Positions 39,945-47,987 of a stretch of 64,000 bases of DNA are shown in pieces. This stretch comes from a virus. Both the position numbers and the translations under genes were made by a program. The stretch is taken from IMG/VR virus record IMGVR_UViG_3300032116_000067, positions 1 through 64,000 of that record, one strand, 5' to 3'. Each line of letters opens with the position of its first letter. Positions within the stretch are counted from its first letter, which is position 1. A model generated the notes under the pieces. The model was not told the origin of the DNA. It did not search any database and was given only the letters and a program-made list of their open reading frames with translations.

Positions 39945-40273
39945 CAGAAGTACAAGAACGTATCTACTCTGCTGCTATCTGGTACAAAGACCTAGCAGTC
40001 CCAGACTGGGTAGGACTATCAAACGCTCCTGATATGCGTGGTATCGTAATCAAGGGTCACAGACACGCTGATATTATTCATACGGTGTATACGCTTATTG
40101 GTAAACGCACCTGTTGTAACGGATCCGACTGTGTTGGAGAATTTGAATAGGGCTTTGTCACCAACAAGGGTCGGTTTGTAGACAGACAGGAAGCTATGGT
40201 GATAGCACGGGCCGCTGATCAGGTCATATCTGATACTACCTCTGATACACTTTATTCTGAAGACTTATACTAA
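39941..40273 (+). CDS. Small conserved-type protein split by an in-frame amber codon
   Basis: 69 codons from ATG 39941 end at TAG (40148-40150). The same frame continues for 40 codons: GFVTNKGRFVDRQEAMVIAR ... DTLYSEDLY, then TAA at 40271. The second half matches a common phage and bacterial motif as I remember it (QGF-T--GRFVDR-EA--IA ... SEDLY), in which Gln usually precedes GF. TAG is one transition from CAG. So this is either a nonsense mutation, programmed read-through, or TAG read as Gln. The full product would be 110 residues. Confidence 0.6.
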
Positions 40274-40536
40274 CTCTGTGATGGTTTTCTGTGGAAAGCG
40301 TAAGCACCTAACAAAACCTTGTGGTAGCCGTTGGACTGCAAGGGTAATACGGGAAAACAGATGACGACTCGGAAAGACGAGTACCTTTTTTTGCTCCGGG
40401 GATCACACCATCCGTTAAACTGGTTGTGTTAAAACTCTTGTTAATTGATGTCCGTCTCCCGACCTCGTAGAGTGAGCTTCTACAAATATTGGTTGGGGAG
40501 ACGAGCCATCATTCTATTAACCTATCAATCCGAATC
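40274..40536 (+). ncRNA. Structured intergenic RNA
   Basis: No gene for about 260 nt. Stems: GGTTTT/AAAACC; a terminator ACTCG/CGAGT with a T-run (40367-40392); and a larger hairpin CGTCTCCC (40453-40460) with GGGAGACG (40496-40503) enclosing GTAGA/TCTAC. It precedes the leader of the small membrane gene. Confidence 0.4.
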
Positions 40537-40677
40537 ATGAAAGAAGCGTTACAAGTAATCTTTCTGTTTAAGAAACCTTCCTGGGACTATTATACCCGGT
40601 GGCCTTATATAGGGTTTGGTATTGTAGCCTGGACAGAAGTTCTTCTTGTTCTTATTGCTTTACTCCTAAGCTTATAA
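40537..40677 (+). CDS. Tiny membrane protein
   Basis: 46 residues from ATG 40537 (an earlier frame start at 40489 lies in the folded leader). Ends with a transmembrane segment (IVAWTEVLLVLIALLLSL), after KPSWDYYTRWPYIGFG. Function unknown. Confidence 0.5.
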   Translation: MKEALQVIFLFKKPSWDYYTRWPYIGFGIVAWTEVLLVLIALLLSL

Positions 40678-40681
40678 AACC

Positions 40682-40945
40682 ATGTCTACAGAGATAAAGA
40701 CTATCCGCGGCACCCATCATGTGCATAAAAGCATCTTTACGTTTGAAGTAGAACGTCCGCCGGCCGATATTCATGTAACCCGGTTCTACAACGGTAAAGA
40801 GTTAGGCACCCAAGTTCAGATTACCATTCAACAGTTTCAAGGTAATGGGTACACTTCATATATTCACTTGAGTGAGGAACAGTGTAAAGAACTAGCCCAG
40901 ACTCTTCTGGAAGCCTTTGATCATAACAAGTATCCTTCAGAGTAA
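40682..40945 (+). CDS. Small unknown protein
   Basis: 87 residues, beta-rich (HVHKSIFTFEVERPPADIHV; QVQITIQQFQGNGYTSYIHL), with a C-terminal helix (EEQCKELAQTLLEAFDHNKY). Compact single domain; no family recognised. Confidence 0.55.
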   Translation: MSTEIKTIRGTHHVHKSIFTFEVERPPADIHVTRFYNGKELGTQVQITIQQFQGNGYTSYIHLSEEQCKELAQTLLEAFDHNKYPSE

Positions 40946-40955
40946 AAAGATCATA

Positions 40956-41366
40956 ATGGAAGAACTTTTTGTACCGTATCAGGAATCCCTAAATCTTAAA
41001 GAACTAGGGTATAACGAGCCCTGCTTTGCGTACTACGGGGAGATCAACGGTGGCGAGATAGAACTGTTCTACAAGCGTCACTATGATACAGAAGCCAGGT
41101 ATCTGTTAGCCCCGACGTTTTCCCAGGCTTCCCAGTGGATCCGTGATACATACGGTATTCATTCCTGGATAGACTGGATGACACGTAGTACACTACACTC
41201 TGGATACTTCGTATGCTTCCGCGGTATGGATCACAGGCTCAACGATGACAACTTTGCGTTCATACCGGGTGATCATGGTTCAGGGCATTACGTTTTTCCT
41301 ACGTATTATGAAGCCGAGGTTGCTCGTATTCAGCATCTTATTACTATGGTAAAACAAAGACAATGA
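40956..41366 (+). CDS. Conserved-type phage protein, paralogous family member 2
   Basis: 136 residues from ATG 40956. It begins LFVPYQESLNLKELGYNEPC and ends FPTYYEAEVARIQHLITMVK, parallel to the gene at 39546. The middle holds APTFSQASQWIRDTYGIHSW, characteristic of the family. Role unknown; repeated copies suggest diversification against hosts. Confidence 0.6.
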   Translation: MEELFVPYQESLNLKELGYNEPCFAYYGEINGGEIELFYKRHYDTEARYLLAPTFSQASQWIRDTYGIHSWIDWMTRSTLHSGYFVCFRGMDHRLNDDNFAFIPGDHGSGHYVFPTYYEAEVARIQHLITMVKQRQ

Positions 41367-42220
41367 AAAACGTACACGTTATTCCAACAGACAAGCCAAG
41401 TAAAATAGGTCAATCTATTTTTGATGAGTCTTTACATTTTAATCCAATTTTTAATTATAAATTAGAAAAGGAAAGGGTTATACCTCAAAACATCTACATC
41501 ACTTCTAATGAAGAAATTAAAGAAGGAGATTGGATTATTTGGAATAATAAAGTTGTAAAAGCTATTGATACTGCTTATTACTCTGCGAAAAAAATTATCC
41601 TAACAACAGACCAAGACTTAATCAAAGATGGTGTACAAGCTATTGATGATACATTCTTAGAATGGTTTGTTAAGAATCCAAGTTGTGAGTGGGTTGAGGT
41701 TGAAGAATTTACTGTTAAAGTAGATTTGTTGGAATATAAAACAAGTTACAAAATAATCATTCCAAAAGAAGAACCTAAACTAGTCAATAACTGTTTTAAG
41801 TGTGGTTTAGATTTAGTCATAAAAGAAACTTCTGTACCAGTTTGTACAGATATTGATTGTCGTGGTATTATACTTAGTAATGAAACATTAAGAGAGTGGG
41901 CATTACAAAGAGAAAGACAAAAGCAACATCTCATTGACATAATGAAAGGAGATGAAGAGTTGGGGTTATATGATGAAGAACCTAAACAAGAACCCACTCT
42001 TGAAGAAGCAGGAGTAATTGCCGCTGGTTTATGCCAACATTTAGAAGCAAAAGAACAAGCTATGTTTATTGCAGGTTTTATTGAATGTGCTAAATGGCAA
42101 GCAGAAAGAATGTATAGTGAGGAAGATATGGTTAATTTTGCTTTATTTTTAGAAATACATTTACCTATGAAACCTAGAAAAACTCATCGTCAATTACTTG
42201 AACAATATAAAAAGAAATGA
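41363..42220 (+). CDS. AT-rich protein with zinc-finger-like module
   Basis: 285 residues. The N-terminal part is beta-rich (IKEGDWIIWNNKVVKAIDTA ... WVEVEEFTVKVDLLEY), the centre has a rubredoxin-like CFKCGLDL ... VCTDIDCRG knuckle, and the C-terminus is helical with QAMFIAGFIECAKWQAERMY. Codons are much more A/T-ending than those of neighbours, suggesting recent acquisition. The N-terminal part resembles proteins common in Flavobacteriia phages; function unknown. Confidence 0.6.
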   Translation: MKNVHVIPTDKPSKIGQSIFDESLHFNPIFNYKLEKERVIPQNIYITSNEEIKEGDWIIWNNKVVKAIDTAYYSAKKIILTTDQDLIKDGVQAIDDTFLEWFVKNPSCEWVEVEEFTVKVDLLEYKTSYKIIIPKEEPKLVNNCFKCGLDLVIKETSVPVCTDIDCRGIILSNETLREWALQRERQKQHLIDIMKGDEELGLYDEEPKQEPTLEEAGVIAAGLCQHLEAKEQAMFIAGFIECAKWQAERMYSEEDMVNFALFLEIHLPMKPRKTHRQLLEQYKKK

Positions 42221-42221
42221 C

Positions 42222-42569
42222 ATGAACACACCTGTAAGCTTCCCGTTAGCAAAGCTGTGTAAAGAAAAAGGGTTTGAAGGTAATTACTTCCACTATTGGA
42301 ATAGGGTAAGTTATTCAGGAGAATGGGAAGTAGACACAAGAATATGGGATACCTCTGTTGATTATATTGAAGCACCAACCATAGCAGAAGTCTGTATGTG
42401 GCTACACAAGGAACATAAAATATGGATAAGTGTTGACCCTGACAATGACACTGACACATGGTTCTACACTATATCTCATGGGACATCTACGACGGTCTTT
42501 GGTAATTACAGCGGTCCAATAGAAGCCTACGAGGGTGCTATTGAACACGTCTTAACACATCTCATCTGA
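42222..42569 (+). CDS. Conserved-type phage protein, distant paralogue
   Basis: 115 residues from ATG 42222: FPLAKLCKEKGFEGNYFHYW ... APTIAEVCMWLHKEHKIWIS ... GPIEAYEGAIEHVLTHLI. It keeps the order of the 39546/40956 family (start motif, APT-helix, C-terminal helix). Function unknown. Confidence 0.55.
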   Translation: MNTPVSFPLAKLCKEKGFEGNYFHYWNRVSYSGEWEVDTRIWDTSVDYIEAPTIAEVCMWLHKEHKIWISVDPDNDTDTWFYTISHGTSTTVFGNYSGPIEAYEGAIEHVLTHLI

Positions 42570-42602
42570 GTCAGTACTCTTTTACTTTCAATAACCAATC
42601 CG

Positions 42603-43190
42603 ATGATCAAAAGGTATTATCCTTTGCGTCTTCCCGACGATACAGCTTGGGAAAGACGAAGGTGGCTACGTTATGTACCCCGCCCTCTAAAGAACCTTGT
42701 ACAAGGAATCTACAACATCATCCGCTGGATACCAACGATCTATCGGGATCGAGACTGGGATCATGCTTTTCTCAACGATATGCTTCAGAAGAAACTGGAG
42801 TATATGAGAAAAGAGCTGGTCTACGCTAACCGGCACCAAGGCGTATGTGAAATCAACAAGGACTTAACCTTGGCTCTCAATCTGCTTCAGCGGATAAAAG
42901 AGGATTATTATGACATTGAGATGTATGACTACTACAAAGTAAATCATACGTTCAAACCGGTGGGCGCAACAGGTGACTACCTGACCATCGAAGAAACTAT
43001 CGTAGAAAATAGACTGGCCGGATACTTATTCAAGTACCGACGAATAGCTGATAAGCTACGTAAAGAACACAACCTGAGCTATAAAGACAACGCTACTCTG
43101 GCAAGACTGGTAGCGTATCATAATCAGGACCGTTGTGCACGAATCTTTTGGAAACTTCTTTATTACAAACAAAACCAGTGGTGGGACTAA
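42603..43190 (+). CDS. Unknown basic helical protein
   Basis: 195 residues, rich in Arg/Lys/Tyr (YYPLRLPDDTAWERRRWLRY; EYMRKELVYANRHQGVCEIN; FKYRRIADKLRKEHNLSYKD). Just upstream of the AAA+ ATPase gene. No domain recognised. Confidence 0.6.
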   Translation: MIKRYYPLRLPDDTAWERRRWLRYVPRPLKNLVQGIYNIIRWIPTIYRDRDWDHAFLNDMLQKKLEYMRKELVYANRHQGVCEINKDLTLALNLLQRIKEDYYDIEMYDYYKVNHTFKPVGATGDYLTIEETIVENRLAGYLFKYRRIADKLRKEHNLSYKDNATLARLVAYHNQDRCARIFWKLLYYKQNQWWD

Positions 43191-43201
43191 AATCAACAGT
43201 T

Positions 43202-44236
43202 ATGAACAACGTATGGGTGCAGTCAGCTAACAACTTTATGCTTCGTGAAGTATCTACTCAGAAGCAACTATTACCTAAAGGTGTATACAAGTTTCAACTG
43301 GATCAGTTTGAAAATCCTTATCTAGCCCAGGTACAAGAAGAGTTTGTCTTCCCGTATAAGATCTACGGGGTAGAAACAGACTTTGTAGACCGCGTCATCC
43401 GCTCCTGGGAACATACTACCGGCAACTTCGGTATTCTTCTGAACGGGCTAAAGGGTACAGGAAAGACAGTAACTGCAGAACTGATTGCCAACCGTTTAGA
43501 GTTACCGGTCATTATCGTGTCTTTTCACAGTGGTAAACTGATCAGCTTTTTGAACGAGATCCAGCAAGATGTTGTTGTCTTTGTAGACGAATTTGAGAAG
43601 ATCTACGACGGTTATGAGAACTCTTTGCTTACCATCATGGATGGAGCACTGAAGACCCAACACCGGTTGTTCTTCCTGCTTACTACCAACGAACTCCGGG
43701 TAGACAAGAATCTGCTCCAGCGTCCCAGCCGGGTGCGTTACGTAAAGACCTTCTCTGATCTGACCCTACCGGTCATCATGGAAGTCGTTAAAGACAAACT
43801 GGTTCATGATCACTGGTATGACGCTACGGTAAAGTTTATCAGTGAGCTGCCCATTATCACCATGGACCTGGTTAAATCCGTAGTAGAGGAAGTTAACATT
43901 CACGATGAAAGCCCGGAGAACTTCAAAGATGTCTTCAACATTCACGCAGACAAGACCGACATGTACAACGTGTACAAGCTGGTAGATGGTGAGAAACAAG
44001 AGGTTAACACCTATGTCAACGTTCATCCGGACTATATCACCGAATATAGCGTTAACTCAAACTTGCATATTAATCACAGACACGTTGGTATCATTACTAA
44101 AGTAATCTCTGAAGATCAGTTTGTTATCAAAGAGTACGATGAAAAGACAGATGAGTATACTGATGAGGTTGTCTACATCCGAGAAAAAGCCGTAAGAACC
44201 CACTTGTCCTTTGTGAACTCTGGCCTCGTATTCTAA
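43202..44236 (+). CDS. AAA+ ATPase
   Basis: 344 residues from ATG 43202. Walker A GLKGTGKTVTAEL, Walker B VVVFVDEFEKIY, sensor 1 FFLLTTNEL and an arginine-rich LLQRPSRVRYVK place it in the AAA+ class. The last 80 residues form a separate beta-rich domain (SNLHINHRHVGIITKVISED). Phage AAA+ proteins of this kind act as remodelling factors in replication or assembly; target unknown. Confidence 0.8.
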   Translation: MNNVWVQSANNFMLREVSTQKQLLPKGVYKFQLDQFENPYLAQVQEEFVFPYKIYGVETDFVDRVIRSWEHTTGNFGILLNGLKGTGKTVTAELIANRLELPVIIVSFHSGKLISFLNEIQQDVVVFVDEFEKIYDGYENSLLTIMDGALKTQHRLFFLLTTNELRVDKNLLQRPSRVRYVKTFSDLTLPVIMEVVKDKLVHDHWYDATVKFISELPIITMDLVKSVVEEVNIHDESPENFKDVFNIHADKTDMYNVYKLVDGEKQEVNTYVNVHPDYITEYSVNSNLHINHRHVGIITKVISEDQFVIKEYDEKTDEYTDEVVYIREKAVRTHLSFVNSGLVF

Positions 44237-44247
44237 ACCCTTTTTAT

Positions 44248-44790
44248 ATGACTGATCAATCGTATCAGGAACTTAAGAAAACATACCTGGATAACATAAC
44301 CAGGATGATGACGGATATGGGAGGTATGCCTGCTCATATTGCGATCTTTGGCGTTCATAAGGATGAGTCGATAGACGTCCGGGACGCTATTATTCATATT
44401 GAGATCCCGAGCTCTATCATGAAATCTGACCGCGGGAAAGACCTCTTTCTAGACAAGATGATACCCGGTATTGCTACTAAGATCCGGGATAAGATCACTC
44501 CGCACGGGGTAGCCTGGACTTCAGAAGCTTATCTGCGTACCGCTCCTATAGATGGGGAAGTCCCGGAAAACTGGAAGGATCTTCCGATCCAAAAAGAAGT
44601 ACTGATCATCAATATGGAGTTTGAACATGTCACAGAGACCCTTATCTATGAGATTGTTCGAGATGGTCAACAGGTAACTGAAGATGGTGACCTGGTAGAT
44701 CAAATTAAGCTTCAAGAGATCGAGGGTATGAAAAGTCCCGAGATGGTCAGCGGCCGCTTTACCGGGCTGTATCAAAAGTTCAAAGACTAA
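44248..44790 (+). CDS. Unknown protein
   Basis: 180 residues, alpha/beta (MPAHIAIFGVHKDESIDVRD AI; IHIEIPSSIMKSDRGKDLFL; EVLIINMEFEHVTETLIYEI). Follows the ATPase gene by 11 bp and probably belongs to the same transcript. No function recognised. Confidence 0.6.
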   Translation: MTDQSYQELKKTYLDNITRMMTDMGGMPAHIAIFGVHKDESIDVRDAIIHIEIPSSIMKSDRGKDLFLDKMIPGIATKIRDKITPHGVAWTSEAYLRTAPIDGEVPENWKDLPIQKEVLIINMEFEHVTETLIYEIVRDGQQVTEDGDLVDQIKLQEIEGMKSPEMVSGRFTGLYQKFKD

Positions 44791-44817
44791 GTAGTCCTTT
44801 TTTTTAATCCTCAATGA

Positions 44818-44842
44818 AGCGTGGTAGAGTATCACGCTTTTT
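44818..44842 (+). terminator. Terminator after the AAA+ operon
   Basis: GCGTG/CACGC hairpin followed by TTTTTT. Confidence 0.75.
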
Positions 44843-44866
44843 TATTCACGTCAATTAACACAAGTC

Positions 44867-45217
44867 ATGACCAGCGTTAAGAAACTCCCCCAAGACGAGC
44901 TAAACAAACTGCACACTCTGCTGATCAATGGGCACGGTCTTACTAAGATTTCCAAGCAAACAGGTCTTCCTTACAGCCTGGTACAGAGTGTAAGAAAAAG
45001 AATGGTTGAAGCAGGTATAGTAAAACCGCTGTATAAAACATCAGGTAAAAAGCGTGCAAGCAGAAAGCATCGTATCCCTGCAGAAGCCCCGGCCGCTGAT
45101 ATTGCGGTGGCTCAAGATATGCCGCAGTTTACTCTGATGATCAATGGCACCCAGATTGATCTGAAGAATGTGAAGTCCGTGTTTATCTCTCCGGAGTTGG
45201 TTGATGTCAAATATTGA
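44867..45217 (+). CDS. HTH protein
   Basis: 116 residues: an N-terminal resolvase/sigma-type HTH (LINGHGLTKISKQTGLPYSL then VQSVRKRMVEAGIV), a basic linker (KKRASRKHRIP) and a beta-rich C-terminal part (FTLMINGTQIDLKNVKSVFI). Probably binds DNA as a regulator. Confidence 0.65.
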   Translation: MTSVKKLPQDELNKLHTLLINGHGLTKISKQTGLPYSLVQSVRKRMVEAGIVKPLYKTSGKKRASRKHRIPAEAPAADIAVAQDMPQFTLMINGTQIDLKNVKSVFISPELVDVKY

Positions 45218-45223
45218 GTTTGT

Positions 45224-45391
45224 ATGATCAAGCTATTGCGTAAAGTGTTCTTTAGAACCGAAGATCAAACCGAGGAACTGAAAACCAGGGTCAAGCAGCT
45301 TGAAACCAAGTTGGCAGAGCGTCAAGAGGTCATTAATAAGACCAATGCCTACTGGAAAAAGAGGCTCCGTGACGCCACTCGTAAGTCTTAA
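45224..45391 (+). CDS. Small coiled-coil protein
   Basis: 55 residues: MIKLLRKVFFRTEDQ then one amphipathic coiled-coil helix (EELKTRVKQLETKLAERQEV) and a basic end (KKRLRDATRKS). It starts 6 bp after the HTH gene, so probably co-expressed. Confidence 0.55.
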   Translation: MIKLLRKVFFRTEDQTEELKTRVKQLETKLAERQEVINKTNAYWKKRLRDATRKS

Positions 45392-45420
45392 GCCCGGAGT
45401 ATAGCCCTATTATCCGCCTA

Positions 45421-45475
45421 ATATCTTGTAGACCTTTGTAGTATAATATATAGAACTTAGTTTTATATAAATACT
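45421..45475 (+). promoter_or_regulatory. Promoter-like AT-rich region
   Basis: Contains CTTGTAGACC, TTTGTAGTATAATATATAGA then ACTTAG just before the gene at 45482. Matches the recurring TGTAGA/TATAATATA pattern. Confidence 0.45.
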
Positions 45476-45481
45476 ACCCTG

Positions 45482-45745
45482 ATGTTGTATCAACTTCCCA
45501 CGGGACGGGTGATTGAGATCAGCACAGAACAGTACCTAGAGATGTCCGATGAAGAACTGGAATACCTTATTGCTTACAACTACGGAGATACCTTGGAAGA
45601 CCCATGGTTTGGATCCGTCTTGCATAAGAAAGAACCGGTAACCCACTCAGAAGACCCACCCGATGTGCTGCCTGACCTGACTGATATACCTGACATAGAC
45701 AAGATAACGTATACGGATATAGACTACGATCCGGATGAAGAATAG
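45482..45745 (+). CDS. Small acidic protein
   Basis: 87 residues with a very acidic C-terminus (PDLTDIPDIDKITYTDIDYD). The N-terminal part (LPTGRVIEISTEQYLEMSDE) suggests a small helical domain. Ends in TAG, followed by a strong terminator. Acidic early proteins often act as DNA mimics or inhibitors; not shown here. Confidence 0.6.
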   Translation: MLYQLPTGRVIEISTEQYLEMSDEELEYLIAYNYGDTLEDPWFGSVLHKKEPVTHSEDPPDVLPDLTDIPDIDKITYTDIDYDPDEE

Positions 45746-45767
45746 TCCCCTAGATGGTGTTAACCCA

Positions 45768-45805
45768 CCGAGCCCCCACGGAAGAACTCCTGGGGGCTTT
45801 TTATT
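45768..45805 (+). terminator. Terminator
   Basis: GAGCCCCC ... GGGGGCT with a CGGAAGAACTCC-type loop, then TTTTATTTT. Confidence 0.85.
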
Positions 45806-45829
45806 TTCTCACAATCAATACCTTAAACA

Positions 45830-46306
45830 ATGGGTAAAGTAGTAGTAACTGCCGACAAGAACGGCAACGTAATTAGTGTATCTGAAAACAACCCCGAATA
45901 CGGTTACGTACGGGTAGAGCAAACTGGTTCATTCATCAATGATCAAGGTTGGCTGAGGATTAGCCGCCGTTCTGCTCTGATCAAGGGTCTCGTTAAAGAC
46001 CTAGTAGAAACTGGTTTTACAGAAGGTCAAGAAATGCCCGGTAAGATCGTCGTAAAAGAGTCCCTGAGTCCGTTCAATCCGGAAAACCCCGACCGTGATC
46101 TGAAGATTGCCGGTGATTCCGGTGTAGTATGCCGCCTGGATGATCAACCGATCTTCCGTCAGACGTTCTATACCACGAACGAAGCAGCTCAAGATCAGTT
46201 CATTGCACATACCAATACGGAAGAAATCCGTGAGGTGCAGGCAGCCCAGAGAGCCATGGTGTCTCTGAAGATGAGGCCGCAGATGAACCAGGTCGCAGAG
46301 ATCTAA
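45830..46306 (+). CDS. Conserved-type phage protein, possible ssDNA-binding-like
   Basis: 158 residues, beta-rich (KVVVTADKNGNVISVSENNP; GYVRVEQTGSFINDQGWLRI; PGKIVVKESLSPFNPENPDR). A helical C-terminal tail (TEEIREVQAAQRAMVSLKMR) follows. The pattern recalls a family common in Bacteroidota phages; I do not know its biochemical role. It lies in the DNA-metabolism block. Confidence 0.55.
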   Translation: MGKVVVTADKNGNVISVSENNPEYGYVRVEQTGSFINDQGWLRISRRSALIKGLVKDLVETGFTEGQEMPGKIVVKESLSPFNPENPDRDLKIAGDSGVVCRLDDQPIFRQTFYTTNEAAQDQFIAHTNTEEIREVQAAQRAMVSLKMRPQMNQVAEI

Positions 46307-46329
46307 CATTGAATAATCTAACACAGCAA

Positions 46330-46366
46330 GAGGCCTGAACCTGTAGAGGTTTGGGCCTCTTTATTT
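46330..46366 (+). terminator. Terminator
   Basis: AGAGGCC-TGAACCT / AGGTTTGGGCCTCT with a GTAG loop, followed by TTTATTTG. Confidence 0.85.
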
Positions 46367-46412
46367 GTAGAACTGAGACATATTGTATACCTTCACCTAT
46401 CTAATTTGTAGA
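46362..46412 (+). promoter_or_regulatory. Promoter for the 46415 operon
   Basis: TATTTGTAGAACTG ... CATATTGTATACC ... AATTTGTAGAAG immediately before ATG 46415: two TTTGTAGAA elements 41 bp apart with TATTTG/TATTG boxes. Confidence 0.5.
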
Positions 46413-46414
46413 AG

Positions 46415-46936
46415 ATGCCTTACAATCCGAACAAAACCATCACGGCTAACTCTAAGGGTATTATCATATCCTTTAGAGACGACAACAAACCCAAGTACAT
46501 TCCGTACAAGAACAAAGAAGTAGATAATCTGCAGCATCTTGGACGTAGTCTGTACCAGACGTTTGACCTGCCCGCTTTCAACAAGATTCAACAGAAGCTG
46601 TATGCCGAAGCTCTTTATGGTATCAACGCTTATGATCAATCTGAGATTATGACGCTGACTCATAAAGATATTCTGCGGATCACTGCTCTGCATCGCCGCG
46701 TTCAGTTCTTTTTGAACCGGTGGAAACAAGAGATCATGGACTGTAAAGTAGATGCTTTGCTGTCTAAACTCTTTCCCCACTCTAAAGTCGTAAAAGACAT
46801 GAGCACTGTTAAAGGGTACAACCGGGCGTTCACTGCCAGGTATTCTTTCAAAGAACTGGGACTTACCCAGGAAGCTGTCGCTAATAAGCTGGTAGAGATG
46901 GGTTTTCTACCACAAAATTTTTTTCAGTTAACGTAA
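46415..46936 (+). CDS. Unknown protein
   Basis: 173 residues, helical and basic (YNPNKTITANSKGIIISFRD; VDNLQHLGRSLYQTFDLPAF; KDILRITALHRRVQFFLNRW). First gene after its promoter. No recognised domain; possibly DNA-interacting given charge. Confidence 0.6.
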   Translation: MPYNPNKTITANSKGIIISFRDDNKPKYIPYKNKEVDNLQHLGRSLYQTFDLPAFNKIQQKLYAEALYGINAYDQSEIMTLTHKDILRITALHRRVQFFLNRWKQEIMDCKVDALLSKLFPHSKVVKDMSTVKGYNRAFTARYSFKELGLTQEAVANKLVEMGFLPQNFFQLT

Positions 46937-46942
46937 TCACTC

Positions 46943-47164
46943 ATGGAAGCAATATTTGTTAGTAATGGGGAAACCCAGTTAATACTATCTCCCGAAGACG
47001 AGCTGGAACGAATGTTACTTAATAAACTCCTGAACTCCGGCCCTGTTGAGTTTCAGTTGATTAGTCAACCTGTTGGTGTACTAGGTAAGTCTGTTAAAGA
47101 TGCAATGATCATCAGACCTAAAACAAACTACGTAAGTGATACAGACAAAACTGAAACTTTGTAA
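46943..47164 (+). CDS. Small unknown protein
   Basis: 73 residues (FVSNGETQLILSPEDELERM ... GPVEFQLISQPVGVLGKSVK). Its end overlaps the HNH gene by 29 bp. No function recognised. Confidence 0.55.
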   Translation: MEAIFVSNGETQLILSPEDELERMLLNKLLNSGPVEFQLISQPVGVLGKSVKDAMIIRPKTNYVSDTDKTETL

Positions 47165-47525
47165 TGGTTGCAAGGAGCTCAAACACATCTGGAAGAGCCA
47201 TGAAAAAGCGAAGTATTGCAAAGAGTGTTGGTATAAGATAGAAAAACCAAAGAAACTCAAGCCCGTGTCTGCTAAACAAAAAACAGCACTGGACGAGTAC
47301 AGCAAGAAACGCATGCTCTTTTTGATAGCCAATCCAGTATGTCAGGCTAAACTGGTCGGATGTACTGGGGAGGCTACCGATGTGCACCACACAGCAGGTC
47401 GTGTAGGAGATAATTATCTAAACATGTCTAAGTGGAGAGCTCTGTGTCGTAACTGTCATACCTGGGCTGAGAATAATCCAGAAGAAGCTAAAGAATTAGG
47501 ACTATCAGAAAACCGATTAACATGA
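47136..47525 (+). CDS. HNH endonuclease-like protein
   Basis: 129 residues from GTG 47136. N-terminal zinc knuckle (LCNGCKELKHIW ... YCKECWYKI). The HNH core is GEATDVHHTAGRVGDNYLNM followed by WRALCRNCHTWAENN, with the invariant HH, N and H. Of NinG/Rap-like size, so it may be a recombination nuclease rather than a mobile element. Coupled with the next gene. Confidence 0.8.
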   Translation: MIQTKLKLCNGCKELKHIWKSHEKAKYCKECWYKIEKPKKLKPVSAKQKTALDEYSKKRMLFLIANPVCQAKLVGCTGEATDVHHTAGRVGDNYLNMSKWRALCRNCHTWAENNPEEAKELGLSENRLT

Positions 47526-47842
47526 ACGTTACAGAGAATACTACCCAGGAGATCGTAAACGCCTATACCCGGGACATCAATGACTGGTTAGCTCGTAATA
47601 ACTATACAGCTAATGCATTTGTTAAGGTACAGATACTGAATCTATTGTTGGGAAGAGACAGACGTCTTCTTTGCAACAGTGCGTTTGTAGAAGCTGTATT
47701 GAAAAATGATCTGCAACGTACCATAGGTTATGCAGACAAAGAGACCATGGCTAACCTTAAGCTGATCTATCAGGCGTATTACAACATTGATCCTCCGGTA
47801 GAAACCTGGACTCCTGTAAAGAAAGAAAGATTTGAATGGTAA
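47522..47842 (+). CDS. Unknown helical protein
   Basis: 106 residues (NAYTRDINDWLARNNYTANA; VLKNDLQRTIGYADKETMAN; AYYNIDPPVETWTPVKKERF). Directly upstream of the helicase 5' stump, overlapping the HNH stop by 4 bp. No family recognised. Confidence 0.55.
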   Translation: MNVTENTTQEIVNAYTRDINDWLARNNYTANAFVKVQILNLLLGRDRRLLCNSAFVEAVLKNDLQRTIGYADKETMANLKLIYQAYYNIDPPVETWTPVKKERFEW

Positions 47843-47845
47843 GCT

Positions 47846-47956
47846 ATGAGTAAACGTAATGAGATCCAGGATCAAGCCCTGGAGATAGCCTTCAGGCATC
47901 AACGCTGTGGCTTGGGTATCTCGATGGGTTTGTTTGTAAAAGTTCTACAATATTAG
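47846..47956 (+). pseudogene. 5' stump of the SF2 helicase gene
   Basis: 36 codons starting 3 bp after the previous gene: NEIQDQALEIAFRHQRCG then LGISMG. This aligns with SIQADAIEVALNHKCCSLAL SMG of the intact helicase at 48613 and breaks off exactly before the VGKT of the P-loop, continuing only into LFVKVLQY and a stop. Its codons are G/C-ending like the phage's own genes. It is the displaced original start of the helicase. Confidence 0.75.
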
Positions 47957-47980
47957 TATATTATATTATAGAACAAATCT
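47939..47980 (+). promoter_or_regulatory. Promoter of the GIY-YIG endonuclease gene
   Basis: GTTCTACAATATTAGTATAT then TATATTATAGAAC: a GTTCTA/TAGAAC palindrome around an AT-rich core, just after the helicase break point and before ATG 47988. Confidence 0.5.
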
Positions 47981-47987
47981 AAACCCT

